Positions 1-9,126 of a stretch of DNA of 64,000 nt are shown here, piece by piece. This stretch comes from AC-51 sp963749895 (GTDB lineage: Bacteria > Actinomycetota > UBA4738 > HRBIN12): contig CAVVOG010000002.1 in the NCBI GenBank assembly GCA_963749895.1, positions 1-64,000 on the forward strand, given 5' to 3'. How positions within the stretch are numbered: position 1 is the first letter of the stretch; every line of letters begins with the position of its first letter. Below the pieces are notes generated by a model. The model had not been told where the DNA came from, did no database searches, and saw only the letters and a program-made list of their open reading frames with translations. The position numbers and the translations under genes were made by a program.

Positions 1-429
1 GACCGTCGCGGCGTCGTCATCGGCATCGAGGAGTGGCGGAAGGAACGGTTCGCTGGATGTCACCAGCCAAGAGAGCGCCGTTCCGGCGCGTCGTGCAAGT
101 GCGTCACGGACGCTGGCGGCAGCCGTGTCGATGCCATCACAGATCGCGAGATCGACGTCTTGCTACTGAGACGTGTGAACTCCTCAGGCGTCGGGGTCGG
201 CGACACAAAGACGTACTCGAGTCCAGTTACGCTGGCTGCAGCGGCAAGCGCAGAGCAGAGCCTGGTCTTGCCCACGCCTTCCGCGCCCTGGACCAGCATT
301 CGGATCGGCGACTGATTGTCCTGCGCGATCGACTCCATGGCTTCGCACACGGCACGTACCTCTGCGGAACAGAGGACGACGAATATCGGCGAGCTCGGGC
401 GGGCCGAAACTTATGATGTCACCGGTCAT
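1..429 (-). pseudogene. Partial P-loop ATPase, second gene of SIR2/NTPase locus, frameshifted
   Basis: The gene starts at ATG 427-429 and runs off the left edge. Its ATG overlaps the TGA (426-428) of the upstream SIR2-like/NTPase gene as ATGA, so the two are probably translated together. A Walker A motif (GAEGVGKT) lies at about 264-287 and a hydrophobic Walker B-like strand (DLAICDGID) at about 128-153. Two single-base shifts break the frame, near 378 (between ELADI and FVVLC) and near 175 (after EEFTRL); after correction the frame stays open to position 1. It is an AAA/STAND-type ATPase by motif only. No effector domain is visible in this portion. Whether the shifts are decay or read errors is open. 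Confidence 0.55.
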
Positions 430-3400
430 GGCGAGTGTCCCGGCCGCTGCTCCGTGATTCCTCGCTGCCGCCTCGCCACGGCGTGAGAGGTTCGATATTC
501 AGACCCGAGAGAGAAGCCGAGCTCCTCGCCGACCCTCGGCTCTCCGCCCTCGAACCGATAGAAGCGAGGGAAGAGTATCTCCGTCTGAAGCGTGGCTGAG
601 TATGCGATCGTCGCGTCCGCATCTCGCCGGCGCACAATCCTCGAAACATCTAGGTCGGTCGTCTTCTTGCGTAACTACCGCGAGGGCGCCGACACGGCGG
701 CGTTGCCCGTCGTTACAGGCTCCATTTCGCGCAGCTCGTCGATGGCTCAGCGGTACTCCCCGAGTTCCAGAAGCGTCCACGCGTGGCAGAAGCGAAGGTA
801 CGGGTTGAACTCGTTGCCGGGGAACCGGAGGCGGGCGTCGAGGATCCGGCGCCACCGTACCCACTCCGACTGCGAACAGGCTGCAAGGATCGGAGTCTCT
901 TCCGTCAGGGTCGTTCGGCGGGAGGTTGGCAACCGTCCAGAGCCGGTGCATCAGCCTCGTCGCCTCATCGCTGGCGAAGGCAGGCGGCCCGTACGCCTCC
1001 AGCCGATCCAGCGCCTCCCGAGGCGGCCATCTTCGAAATGAGCGCGCCCGACGGGTCGAAGGCCGTGTCCCTGAGCAGGAGGCAGATAACCGCGTAGTTT
1101 CCCTTCTCGCGCATCCGCTCGGCGAGCGCCTCACTGACTGCGTGGTCTTACGAAGGTCAGCGAGCTCCACCTGTCGTGTCTCGAAGCGCCCAACCTGGCT
1201 CTCTTCAATCGCTTCCTCTGACACCATGTCCGAGAGGACCGCATCCATCTGTGCGAGAAGGGAGACGCGATCTTCCTCGCTTAGCGCCGCCGTAAGGCGT
1301 TTCAGGATGTCTCGGTGCGCCCAGAAGGCGACGTCGATCGGGTAGTAGCTCCCGGCCGATGCTCCGGGATCGGCTGCTGTACTCACGCGCGTGCGTGAGC
1401 GCTTCGAAGATTGCATCCCGCGATTCGGGCGTCAGCGAGTCCCTGGCCGCATCAATCAGCGAGTTCAGCTTGTAGCCGTAGACCGCTGCCTGCGTGGTGT
1501 AGAGGTTCATCAGCTCGCCGTTCGAGCCGGTGTCGGCCGGCGGCGGCTGACCACATCCTCGGCCTGGCTGAGAATCCGCAGCGCCTCCTCGCACCGTTGC
1601 AGCCTTTCTTCGATGCTCGCGTCGCTCCGGTCCGCGAGCAGACGCAATGTGTTTGCCTCGAGCAGCATGAGACTGGTGATTGGTGAACCGTGCGTCTCGC
1701 GCACGCTTTGGAGCAGTTCAACCAGTACCTGACGGGGCCTCCGAGCCCTCGAACTCTCTCTCGGCAGGCCCCCGTGACCGACCGTCTGAACAAGCCGATA
1801 ACGTAGTCCTGGTCGGGGTCTTCGCCCGGGTACGCGTCCGGATTCCACCCGATCCGGGCGACAAGTGGCGCTAGGAGATGGAGTTGTTCGGCCCTGTCGG
1901 GTAGCACGTTGCGGAGAGCGAGCTGCGCCAAGAAGGGATGTTGAGCCGTGCGGAGGCGTCGTGGTGCCCTCAGCGTCCACGACAATCTCCTGGAGAAGGG
2001 CTGTTCTTGAGAGCGCCTCACTGAAGATCGCATAGCTACGAACGAGGTCATCACCCGCCGCTCTCACAAGCAAGTCCAGCGGTATGGGTCGATCTAGCTG
2101 TGAACAGAAGAGGGCCAGATGAACGGCGCTCTGGAGCGCCGGACTGCGAAGAAATCGGCTTGGCTTCGTCTCGCTCTCGGGAGCGGCGAATTCGCCGAAG
2201 AGCTGCTCGCCTATCTCCTGAAGCTGCTGTTTCCACTTATCCGGGGGATTCTCAGAAGCGATGATCGTCGAGGCCTCGCCGAGCTCACGGAACAGGGCTT
2301 CGTACTCCATCGCGATTGCCGCCTGGATGTTGGCCCTCGTCTCCGGCAACAGTCTGTGAAGGAGCAACAAGAAATACCGTTCCTTAAGAAGCTCACGTGG
2401 GAGGCCCGACGTATCCAAGCCGCGCCTCTTGAGGTACGCCGAGAAGCGCTCAGCCTCACCCTCCGTCAGACTCGGTGCGAGCCATTGACCTTGGTAGTCA
2501 TCGACCGGACTTGGCTCACCGCGTGATCGGGCAGGCTCATGGGCTGATCCGTCACCCCTCGTAACGGATCCGATCAACAGGGTTCGCCGTCCGACGGATA
2601 CAAGGAACTCGTTCAGCTGTGTGTACTCGGCCCGCTCCAATCCGTCTGCGATGACGGCAACAGCCGGCGCGCCCTTACCCTCCATCAGTTGGCAGGCGCG
2701 CGCCACGGATTCGTAATGAACCCTGCCTGAAACCGTCGGAAGGTACAGGACCGTGTGGTTCAGTCGCTTCAGCTCATACGCAAGCCAGTGAAGCAGGCGC
2801 GTCTTCCCGGAGCCTGGGGCCCCTTCTAACAGGATGGGGAGATTCGTGGACCTCGTGGCGACGGAGGTTGCGCCTCGCGCGGTGTGACCTCGCGCCAGCA
2901 GCGATAACCCTTTCTCCACGTGCGCCAAGAGCCCGGGTGCGAGAGCACGCTCGAAGAGGAAGCCGCGAGCGATGCCACGCCAATCCGGCACCTTCTGTGC
3001 CGAACGCAGGAACTGCCGAAAGTCCAACCAACCCTCGGCCTCACTCCGTTCGTCCCCTGGCTCGAGGACGGAGTCGTCGAGCAGAACGCCCACCCTCGAG
3101 ATCCCTCGCCACTCTGCGGCGGTCACGCGGACAGGCTCGACTGAACCGTCCCGGGACGTCATCGTGACGACCCGATCGGAGGGCGAGAGGACGGCGGTGC
3201 GCGCTTCCTTCAAGAAGCGCCACTCGGGCTGAGCAGACGCGTAGTTCAGCGCCGTCTTGAAGTCGTTGGGCCAGAGGACACATCGATCCCCCCAGCTCCT
3301 CTGCAATACGCTCCTCGGGGAGTCGCGCCTCGTCAGGTTGAAACCAGTGCACCGACCGCGGGCCGAGGGCGTCGGCGGCCATCGCCAGCGTCTCGAATGG

Positions 3401-3993
3401 GATCCAGTCGTCTTCGCCAAGTCCAACAACGCAGAGGATTCCCCCTGGGCCGACGAGGCGCGGCAGATCGCGAAGGACAGCGGGAGTCGAGAAGGTGCGC
3501 GCCCTTCTCAGCGTCGCCTGGTCCAGCGGAGGCAGGAATCGAGCGTCCACCTCGTCCACAGACCCGAAGAGACGAACGAAGGTCGGCGCGCTCGGAAGCG
3601 AACGCGACAAGGTTCGAGAACTGCTCTGTGTAGAGAACCTGCGTTCGCCTCGACGACCCGCCCATCTGAAGAAAGCTCTGGAGAGGGGCAGGGTCAATAG
3701 CGCTGCTAATCGCCATCGCCCACGGGTTCTCGGTGAGGGCGTTCAGACCCTCATCCGGCGCCGATTGCTCGTAGACGGGCCGAATCCCCGGCAACAGCTC
3801 GGGATCGCGCAACGGTTGCCATCTGGTCGGGGAGGCTTCCGGCCAGCGGCAGTGACAGGGCCGCTGCTACGTCTCGCGCAAGCTGGTCCGCCAACCCCGG
3901 GGTGTGCCTCTGCCCGATCAGCAGCAGTGCGCGGCCCGCGGTAATCCCCACCACAAGGTCACGAGCTCGATCAATCTGTTCTCTCGTAGGCAT
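426..3993 (-). pseudogene. SIR2-like domain + P-loop NTPase + helical repeat protein, heavily frameshifted
   Basis: Read across indels, this is one protein of roughly 1,150 residues starting at ATG 3991-3993 (MPTREQ). A divergent SIR2-like fold comes first: LLLIGQRHT where GAGxS is usual (about 3901-3927), YTEQFSNL where TxNYD is usual, RLFGSVDEVD where the HG motif is usual (about 3546-3580), and VVGLGEDDW in place of the GYSxxD strand (about 3400-3425). A P-loop GAPGSGKT follows at 2800-2824 with a Walker B-like VAVIADGLE, then helical TPR-like segments to the end. Frameshifts are visible near 3820, 3585, 3290 (a six-C run), 1950, 1760, 1560, 1370, 1160, 1030 and 910, with in-frame TGA 747 and TAG 675. 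The arrangement recalls SIR2-STAND antiphage proteins (Avs5-like); that role is inference. Confidence 0.6.
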
Positions 3994-4462
3994 CGGGGCA
4001 CAGGTTATGCGATTCAGCCCGCCCCCGACCCTCAATCTGGGCGCTCCATAGCTAGAGCATTTCTCACTCATGATTGAGCTGGTTGGCGATGGGCGGATGG
4101 TGACCCAGGGGCCGGCAACGCGGCTGGGACTGACGCACGGCTTGGGTGGTCGCGCCGCGCACTTCAGCTAACGGTACGACCCCCCAGCAGAGTGACGCGC
4201 CCTCGATCTCATCCTGGACCGTCCGGTCTCGTCCGGCTCGGGCTACTGCAGGTGAGCCGGCCAAGCTGCGCGATCTCCCCGAGAACGATCTCGTCACAAC
4301 CCAGGCACAGGACCCCGTAGGATCGAGAGCGTGGACAGGCTTCCCGGAAATCCGCATTCGATATTGGCGGTCCCGCAATCTCGGATGGGTACCGGGGCAG
4401 GATCACCTGGAAGCGGGAAGGTCGCCAATCAGTCTGTGGTGCGTCATCAGGCGGAAAGCACG
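3994..4462. other. Intergenic, no gene recognised
   Basis: 469 bases between the start of the SIR2-like/NTPase gene and the end of the RecB-like nuclease gene. The frame of the SIR2-like gene extends upstream to another ATG at 4069-4071, but that extension has no ribosome site and an unremarkable sequence. No convincing promoter, hairpin or short gene was found. Confidence 0.4.
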
Positions 4463-6313
4463 TCAGCCGAAGTCGAGCGACTCCACGCTCGGGATCGTCG
4501 CCGTCTCCATCCAATCGCGGATCGCGAGCGTCGCCTCCACGTCGCCTCGGTTGTACTCGAGCAGCCACTCCCGAGCCCGTTCGCGCTCCTCGGCGGACTC
4601 GGCGCCGACCGCCTCGTCGTACCGGAGCATCGACCCCGCGCCGCCTGGGTCATCCACGTCCCAGGTGAACCCGGCGAGCGGCGCCACCAGCTTCAGACCG
4701 ATCGGGCCGCCGGTGATCAGCTGGGAGTCGACCACCTGCCACATGTCGACCCACTCCTCCGAGGCGATGAACGCGTCCACCTCGTCGAGCACGCCGGCGG
4801 TCGCACCGCACTCGCGCAGGAACCGGTTCTCCGCCATCGCGCTGTAGCAGTAGGCGCGGAACGTCCGGCCATCGGCGAGCGCCGTGGCACGCACGTCCAT
4901 GAACCACGTCCAGAACCGCATGAAGTTGCGCGCCTGCTCCTCGGGGTCGAGCGGCTCCCACGTCGCGAACGCCTCGTACCGCCGCTCGTCTCCGTCGCTC
5001 AGCAGCGCCCCCCACAGGTACACGCCGTCCTCGACGTTCTCCATGTCCACGTCGATCTCGACGTCGCCGCGCGGGACCACGAGCGTCTCCACCCCGCGTC
5101 GGCGGTACACGGGTGCGGGGCCGAGCGCCGCGCGCGCCTGGTCGATCTGCTCGGGCAGGCTCGGCAACGGTGGGTACGCGGCGGTCGTCGGCGAGAGCGC
5201 CGCGACGTCCCCCACGGTGATCACCCCGGCGGCGTCGAGCGCGTCCAGCTGCGCCCGGCGACGCGCCATCCCCTCGACCTCTCGCACGGGCGTCTCGGCG
5301 GGCAGGCCGTCGCACTTCGCGATCAGGTCGGCGACGTCCACCTTGTTCGCCCGCAGCTGCGCCGTGCGCACGTCGAGCGCCGCGAGGTCCGCACGCTCGG
5401 TCACGCCGAGGTCGCGGTGCATCTTCCACTCGCGCCACCCCACGCGCGGCACCAGGCTCACGTCGCCCGAGCCGGCCTCCAGGAGCGCGCGGCAGTGGTC
5501 CCACCAGGGGCACTCGCCGCACTCCGAGATCCGGACCGGCACCAGCAGCGGCTCGATCGACGGATCGGCGAGGTGCTGCTGCGCGACCGCGATGATGTCG
5601 AGCCGGAAGTCGAACTCGAAGTCGTAGACCTCCATCGTCGAGCGCATCTTCTGCGTGCCGGACGAGGAGGGCGTGCGCCACACGGGCGCGTCCAGGTCGT
5701 ACCAGGTGACCGTGCGCTCGGTGCCGATGATCGCGCCGGAGCGCCCGTCGGCGGCGGCGAGCCCCGCGGCCTCGAGCATCCGCTGGTAGTGGGCGAGCTG
5801 CAGCAGGTCGCTCCGGCGCTTGTGGTTCACGTGGTCGGCGTCGTCGCGTGCTCGCTCCCTCGCGACGTCGGCGAGCTCGGCCCACAGGGCCGGGGCGTCC
5901 TTCGGGCTCGCCGGTCGGAGCGTGCCGTGGTGCTTCACGTCGACGGCGCGGTAGCCGCCGCCCTCGGCCGCGACGAGCACGTCGGGCTCGCCCGCGCGTC
6001 TGCTGGCAAGGTCCGTCGGCAAGCGGCCGGCCAGGATCAGCGGCACGCCGGCCCGCATCGCCTCGGCGGTCGCGGTCTCCCGGTCGGCGGCGTGGCCACG
6101 CTCGATCCGGACGGTCTGGGGGTGCAGCCGCTCGAGCTCCGCGAACACCTCCGCCTCGAAGTCGATCCCGCGCTGGAACCGGCGCAGCAGCACCGGCGAC
6201 GGCGGGATGGGCTCGGCGGGCCGGATCGTGTCGTTCTGCGCGCGCACCGGGCACTGCTTGGCGACGTACCCGCCCTGCGGCGGCACCGAGGACACGTCGT
6301 AGCGGGTGGTCAC
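4463..6313 (-). CDS. TM0106-family RecB-like putative nuclease
   Basis: 616-residue predicted DNA nuclease. The N-terminal half has the PD-(D/E)XK pattern (GEPDVLVAA, then YRAVDVKHH at about residues 105-128). Cys21 (KQCPVR) and a CGECPWWDHC cluster at about 265-274 would form the four-cysteine Fe-S site seen in Cas4/AddB-type nucleases. The C-terminal part, ending in a region with YNRGDVEATLAIRDWM, fits the RNase H-like exonuclease domain (RNase_H_2) of the TM0106 family. GTG 6311-6313 is preferred because GAGGGGA lies 6-8 bases upstream; a longer frame to 6346 lacks a site. The gene stands alone on the minus strand beside the broken NTPase locus and near an integrase. Cellular role is unknown; repair or defence is possible. 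Confidence 0.8.
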   Translation of the reverse strand: MTTRYDVSSVPPQGGYVAKQCPVRAQNDTIRPAEPIPPSPVLLRRFQRGIDFEAEVFAELERLHPQTVRIERGHAADRETATAEAMRAGVPLILAGRLPTDLASRRAGEPDVLVAAEGGGYRAVDVKHHGTLRPASPKDAPALWAELADVARERARDDADHVNHKRRSDLLQLAHYQRMLEAAGLAAADGRSGAIIGTERTVTWYDLDAPVWRTPSSSGTQKMRSTMEVYDFEFDFRLDIIAVAQQHLADPSIEPLLVPVRISECGECPWWDHCRALLEAGSGDVSLVPRVGWREWKMHRDLGVTERADLAALDVRTAQLRANKVDVADLIAKCDGLPAETPVREVEGMARRRAQLDALDAAGVITVGDVAALSPTTAAYPPLPSLPEQIDQARAALGPAPVYRRRGVETLVVPRGDVEIDVDMENVEDGVYLWGALLSDGDERRYEAFATWEPLDPEEQARNFMRFWTWFMDVRATALADGRTFRAYCYSAMAENRFLRECGATAGVLDEVDAFIASEEWVDMWQVVDSQLITGGPIGLKLVAPLAGFTWDVDDPGGAGSMLRYDEAVGAESAEERERAREWLLEYNRGDVEATLAIRDWMETATIPSVESLDFG

Positions 6314-6391
6314 TCCACGCTCCCCTCGCAGACGGGCAGTCCGCACGGCACGCTACGACCCGTTGCCGATGCGTTCAACGCCGCACGGCCA

Positions 6392-6796
6392 TCACTTCGG
6401 CCCGATCGCCTCACCACACACGCGGCACTCCCACGGTTCCACGCTGCCGAGCGTCTTCACGGTCCGCGAGGCGTACAGGAACGGCCCAGGGGCGACGCGG
6501 AAGACCAGCGTCCCGCCCGCCTCGCCGATCTTCGCGCAGAACGTGAAGTACCAGGACGCGGGTCCGAGATGCTCCGCGAGTGGGCCCGGCAGGTCCCCCG
6601 CGTGCCACCCGAGGTCGCAGAGGGCGCGGGGATCGCCGGAGTCGAGCGCCGCACGGGCCGCAAGCTCCTGGTCGCGGTACTCGCGCAGGTTCTTCTCGGC
6701 GAAGTCCCTGCCGCCGCCGATCGAGATGATCGTCTCGCCGTCACGACGAAGCACGAAGTTCCTCTCGTCGATCTGATCCAACGTGTACTCGGGCAT
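6392..6796 (-). CDS. Hypothetical protein with C-terminal CxxC
   Basis: 134 residues starting MPEYTLDQIDERNF at ATG 6794-6796, with GGGGTGG just upstream. The protein looks soluble and globular: no signal peptide or membrane segment. It ends WECRVCGEAIGPK, a single CxxC that could be half of a zinc knuckle. The stop lies 78 bases upstream of the RecB-like nuclease start on the same strand, so the two may be co-transcribed. I do not recognise the family. Confidence 0.6.
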   Translation of the reverse strand: MPEYTLDQIDERNFVLRRDGETIISIGGGRDFAEKNLREYRDQELAARAALDSGDPRALCDLGWHAGDLPGPLAEHLGPASWYFTFCAKIGEAGGTLVFRVAPGPFLYASRTVKTLGSVEPWECRVCGEAIGPK

Positions 6797-7100
6797 GTCG
6801 CCACCCCTTTCGAGGCGGACACCCGATCGGCCGGACACTTGGTTGCCACGCTCGTGGCCACATCCCCGCTCGAGAGCGGGAGGCACCTTGGGTGTCCACC
6901 CAGGTTGCCGGGCCCGACGGGATGCCGAGCCACTCCAGATGCTCAAGATGAGGATACGGACTGCCACCGACACGTCGGCGAGTCGCCTCTAGGTGTAGTC
7001 CCTGGGGGCCGATCCGAAGCTCAGTTGGGACTCGACCGCGTGTGACACATACGGTCGCCGAGCTCGTCGCGATCATGTTTGCCGTCCGGTCCGGCCCGTC
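6797..7100. other. Intergenic, nothing recognised
   Basis: 304 bases between the hypothetical gene at 6392-6796 and the AlpA-like gene. Open frames on both strands here lack ribosome sites and coding character. No tRNA-like fold suitable as an integration target was noticed. Confidence 0.35.
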
Positions 7101-7307
7101 CTAGAGGCGCCCTGTGGCCCTCGCCCACCGCTGTATCTCCGGCCTGAGCCAGAGAAGCGTCTTTCCGTTCGCAAGCCGGACGATAGGTCGCGGCATCTCC
7201 GGGTAACGACGCTGGTAGGTACTCACGCTGTTGGGATGGCTAAGGCCGAGCAGCCCAGCGACGCCATGAGCGTCGATCAGGTCCTCAGTGTTCACGCGCG
7301 GGCTCAC
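7101..7307 (-). CDS. AlpA/MerR-like helix-turn-helix DNA-binding protein (possible excisionase)
   Basis: 68-residue protein from GTG 7305-7307 (alternative GTG 7293-7295). It carries a winged-helix pattern of the AlpA/MerR type: VAGLLGLSHPNSVSTYQRR followed by MPRPIVRLANGKTLLWLRPEIQRWA, the usual 'read a helix, check the marker, insert the wing' order of phage excisionase-like regulators. It is divergent from the tyrosine integrase that starts 123 bases away, the normal position for a gene controlling integration direction. Start choice is uncertain because no good ribosome site is visible. Confidence 0.6.
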   Translation of the reverse strand: MSPRVNTEDLIDAHGVAGLLGLSHPNSVSTYQRRYPEMPRPIVRLANGKTLLWLRPEIQRWARATGRL

Positions 7308-7416
7308 ACCGTGAGGGTAGACGTTCGGGTCTTCGCCAGGTAGTCTTGATTCGTAGACACCTCTGCCGACGCCCCGGCGGTGCGGGAACACCCCGGGGCC
7401 GGCCGGAACCTGACAT

Positions 7417-7422
7417 AGGAGG
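7417..7422 (+). promoter_or_regulatory. Ribosome-binding site of the integrase
   Basis: AGGAGG at 7417-7422, seven bases before ATG 7430. It decides the start over an in-frame upstream codon at 7346 whose extension is arginine/proline-rich and has no site. Confidence 0.75.
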
Positions 7423-7429
7423 TCCCGAC

Positions 7430-8398
7430 ATGATGAGCGTAGCCTCCCCCGGGCTCGCCGACGCGACCCCGCGGACACCGACCCTCGCCGCATGGTCGGC
7501 CGAGTGGCTCGGCTTCTCCGTCCACCTGAAACCCAAGACGCAGATCGGCTACGAGAGCCTCCTGCGGACGCGCATCCTCCCGACGTTCGGAACGTGCGAG
7601 CTCGACGCGATCGACGGGCTGGCGATCCGGCGGTGGGTCGCCGAGATGCACGCCGAGGGCCTGAGCGCCTCCCGCATCAGGCAGAGCTACCGCCTCCTCC
7701 GTCAGATCCTCGCGTCGGCGGTCGACTGCGGCCTGCTCGAGCGCGACCCGAGCCGCGGCGTGAAGATGCCGCGCGACGTGCGGCACGAGATGTCGTGCCT
7801 CACCGCCGAGGAGGTCGAGCGTCTCGCCGACGCCGTGCCCGCCCGCTACCGACCGCTGATCCACGTGCTCGCCTACGGCGGCCTCCGCTGGGGCGAGGCG
7901 ACCGCGCTCCGCCGGCACCGGTGCGACCTCGACGCCGGCCGGCTGATCGTCGCCGAGTCGCTCGCGGACGTGAACGGGCGCGCCGTGTTCGGGATGACGA
8001 AGACCTACCGCGTGCGCAAGACGCGGCTCCCCGACTTCCTCGTCGAGGAGCTCCGCACGCACCTCGAGACGGTGGACGCCGCACCCGACGCCCTGCTGTT
8101 CACCGCGCCGAAGGGCGGGCCGCTCCGGATCGCGAACTTCCGCCAGCGCGTGTGGTGGCCGGCGCTCGACGCGGCCGGCCTCCCCCGGTCGACCCGGATC
8201 CACGACCTGCGCCACACGTGCGCGAGCCTGCTGATCCGCCAGGGCGTCCACCCGAAGGCGATCCAGCACCACCTCGGCCACTCGAGCATCAAGATCACGA
8301 TGGACCGCTACGGCCACCTGCTCCCCGACCAATACGACGACCTCGCCTCGAGGCTCGACCTAGTGCACGCGGACCTCGTCGGCCCCGGCCAGCTGTAG
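7430..8398 (+). CDS. Tyrosine recombinase (phage-type integrase)
   Basis: 322-residue site-specific recombinase. The N-terminal SAM-like core-binding domain spans about 15-110 (WLGFSVHLKPKTQIGYESLL). The catalytic domain shows Arg153 (GGLRWGEA), His258-x-x-Arg261 (HDLRHTC), His284 (HHLGHSS) and nucleophile Tyr294 (MDRYGHL), so it looks active. Length is a little short for actinophage integrases, which often carry an N-terminal arm-binding domain. It would integrate or excise the element in which it sits. The divergent AlpA-like gene and the downstream unrecognised gene pair suggest a small integrative element; no attachment core was identified. Confidence 0.93.
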   Translation: MMSVASPGLADATPRTPTLAAWSAEWLGFSVHLKPKTQIGYESLLRTRILPTFGTCELDAIDGLAIRRWVAEMHAEGLSASRIRQSYRLLRQILASAVDCGLLERDPSRGVKMPRDVRHEMSCLTAEEVERLADAVPARYRPLIHVLAYGGLRWGEATALRRHRCDLDAGRLIVAESLADVNGRAVFGMTKTYRVRKTRLPDFLVEELRTHLETVDAAPDALLFTAPKGGPLRIANFRQRVWWPALDAAGLPRSTRIHDLRHTCASLLIRQGVHPKAIQHHLGHSSIKITMDRYGHLLPDQYDDLASRLDLVHADLVGPGQL

Positions 8399-8420
8399 TC
8401 CCCTCTGACCCGCGTCCGCG

Positions 8421-8519
8421 GACATGCGGCCAGACATGCGGTCAACCTCGCTCGTGTCTCCTCAAGATGCCGCGTCGCCGTCGCAAGCCGTCGAGACGGG
8501 ACCCGACAAGGACATGCGG
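8421..8519 (+). repeat. Three copies of GACATGCGG behind the integrase
   Basis: GACATGCGG occurs at 8421-8429, 8433-8441 and 8511-8519 in the non-coding stretch after the integrase stop. Short direct repeats next to an integrase gene can be arm-type recombinase sites of an attachment region. That is inference; no core site or flanking duplicate was found. Confidence 0.3.
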
Positions 8520-8631
8520 GTGTCTGTGGATTGGGCGACGGCCCCCGAGAATCGTCCCGACCTTCCTGCCGGAAGTAACCGCTCGCGGCCGATTCAAAGC
8601 CTAGAGAACACAAACCGCGAGGGGGTAGGTC

Positions 8632-9126
8632 TTGTCGTCAGCACGGGAGCACGGCCACACCGACGAAGGCGCCGACCGGGAGGGCGGGAGGGCAGGGCCA
8701 ACATTGCGCCAACGAGAGGTCCTCGACGCATACCTGGCAATGCCCGTGGCGAGGAGAGTTGCCGACGCGACGGGGATGAGCGAGCGCAACGTTCGCCGAC
8801 TCGTCGCGCAGTTCGCCGACTACCTGGAGGGTCGTCGACGGGCGAGGGATGCGGAGCGGCTCGAACGTGAGGCTGCTCGGCGCACCCTGATCGAGGACCT
8901 CTTGGACAACACCCTCAGCGACGACCTGCGGCGTCTCGACGAACTGACCAGGAGTACGGACGAGGGCGTCGCGCTGCGTGCGCTGAAGACCAAACTCGAC
9001 CTCGCGACCAGTCCTGGCTCCAGGGTCAGCCGCCCGCGCGAGCCCCTTGACGACTACCTGGCAGACCTCGAGCGATCGACGTCCGACCGGTTCGACGGCC
9101 TCGACATCAAAGGGGAGCGGACTTGA
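8632..9126 (+). CDS. Helix-turn-helix protein of unknown function
   Basis: 164 residues from TTG 8632 with GAGGGGG seven to eleven bases upstream. A helix-turn-helix lies at about 27-62 (RQREVLDAYLAMPVARRV, then ATGMSERNVRRLVAQF). It is followed by a charged coiled-coil-like helix and a tail rich in Arg, Asp and Leu. The pattern resembles small terminase-like or regulatory HTH proteins of mobile elements, but no family is recognised. The last codon and stop overlap the TTG of the next gene (TTGA at 9123-9126), so the pair is translationally coupled. It is probably cargo of the integrase-borne element. Confidence 0.6.
   Translation: MSSAREHGHTDEGADREGGRAGPTLRQREVLDAYLAMPVARRVADATGMSERNVRRLVAQFADYLEGRRRARDAERLEREAARRTLIEDLLDNTLSDDLRRLDELTRSTDEGVALRALKTKLDLATSPGSRVSRPREPLDDYLADLERSTSDRFDGLDIKGERT

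Noticed and set aside
4331..7045. 904-codon plus-strand open frame opposite the RecB-like nuclease
   Set aside because: Low-information His/Arg/Glu-rich shadow without domains; the minus strand holds the recognisable genes.
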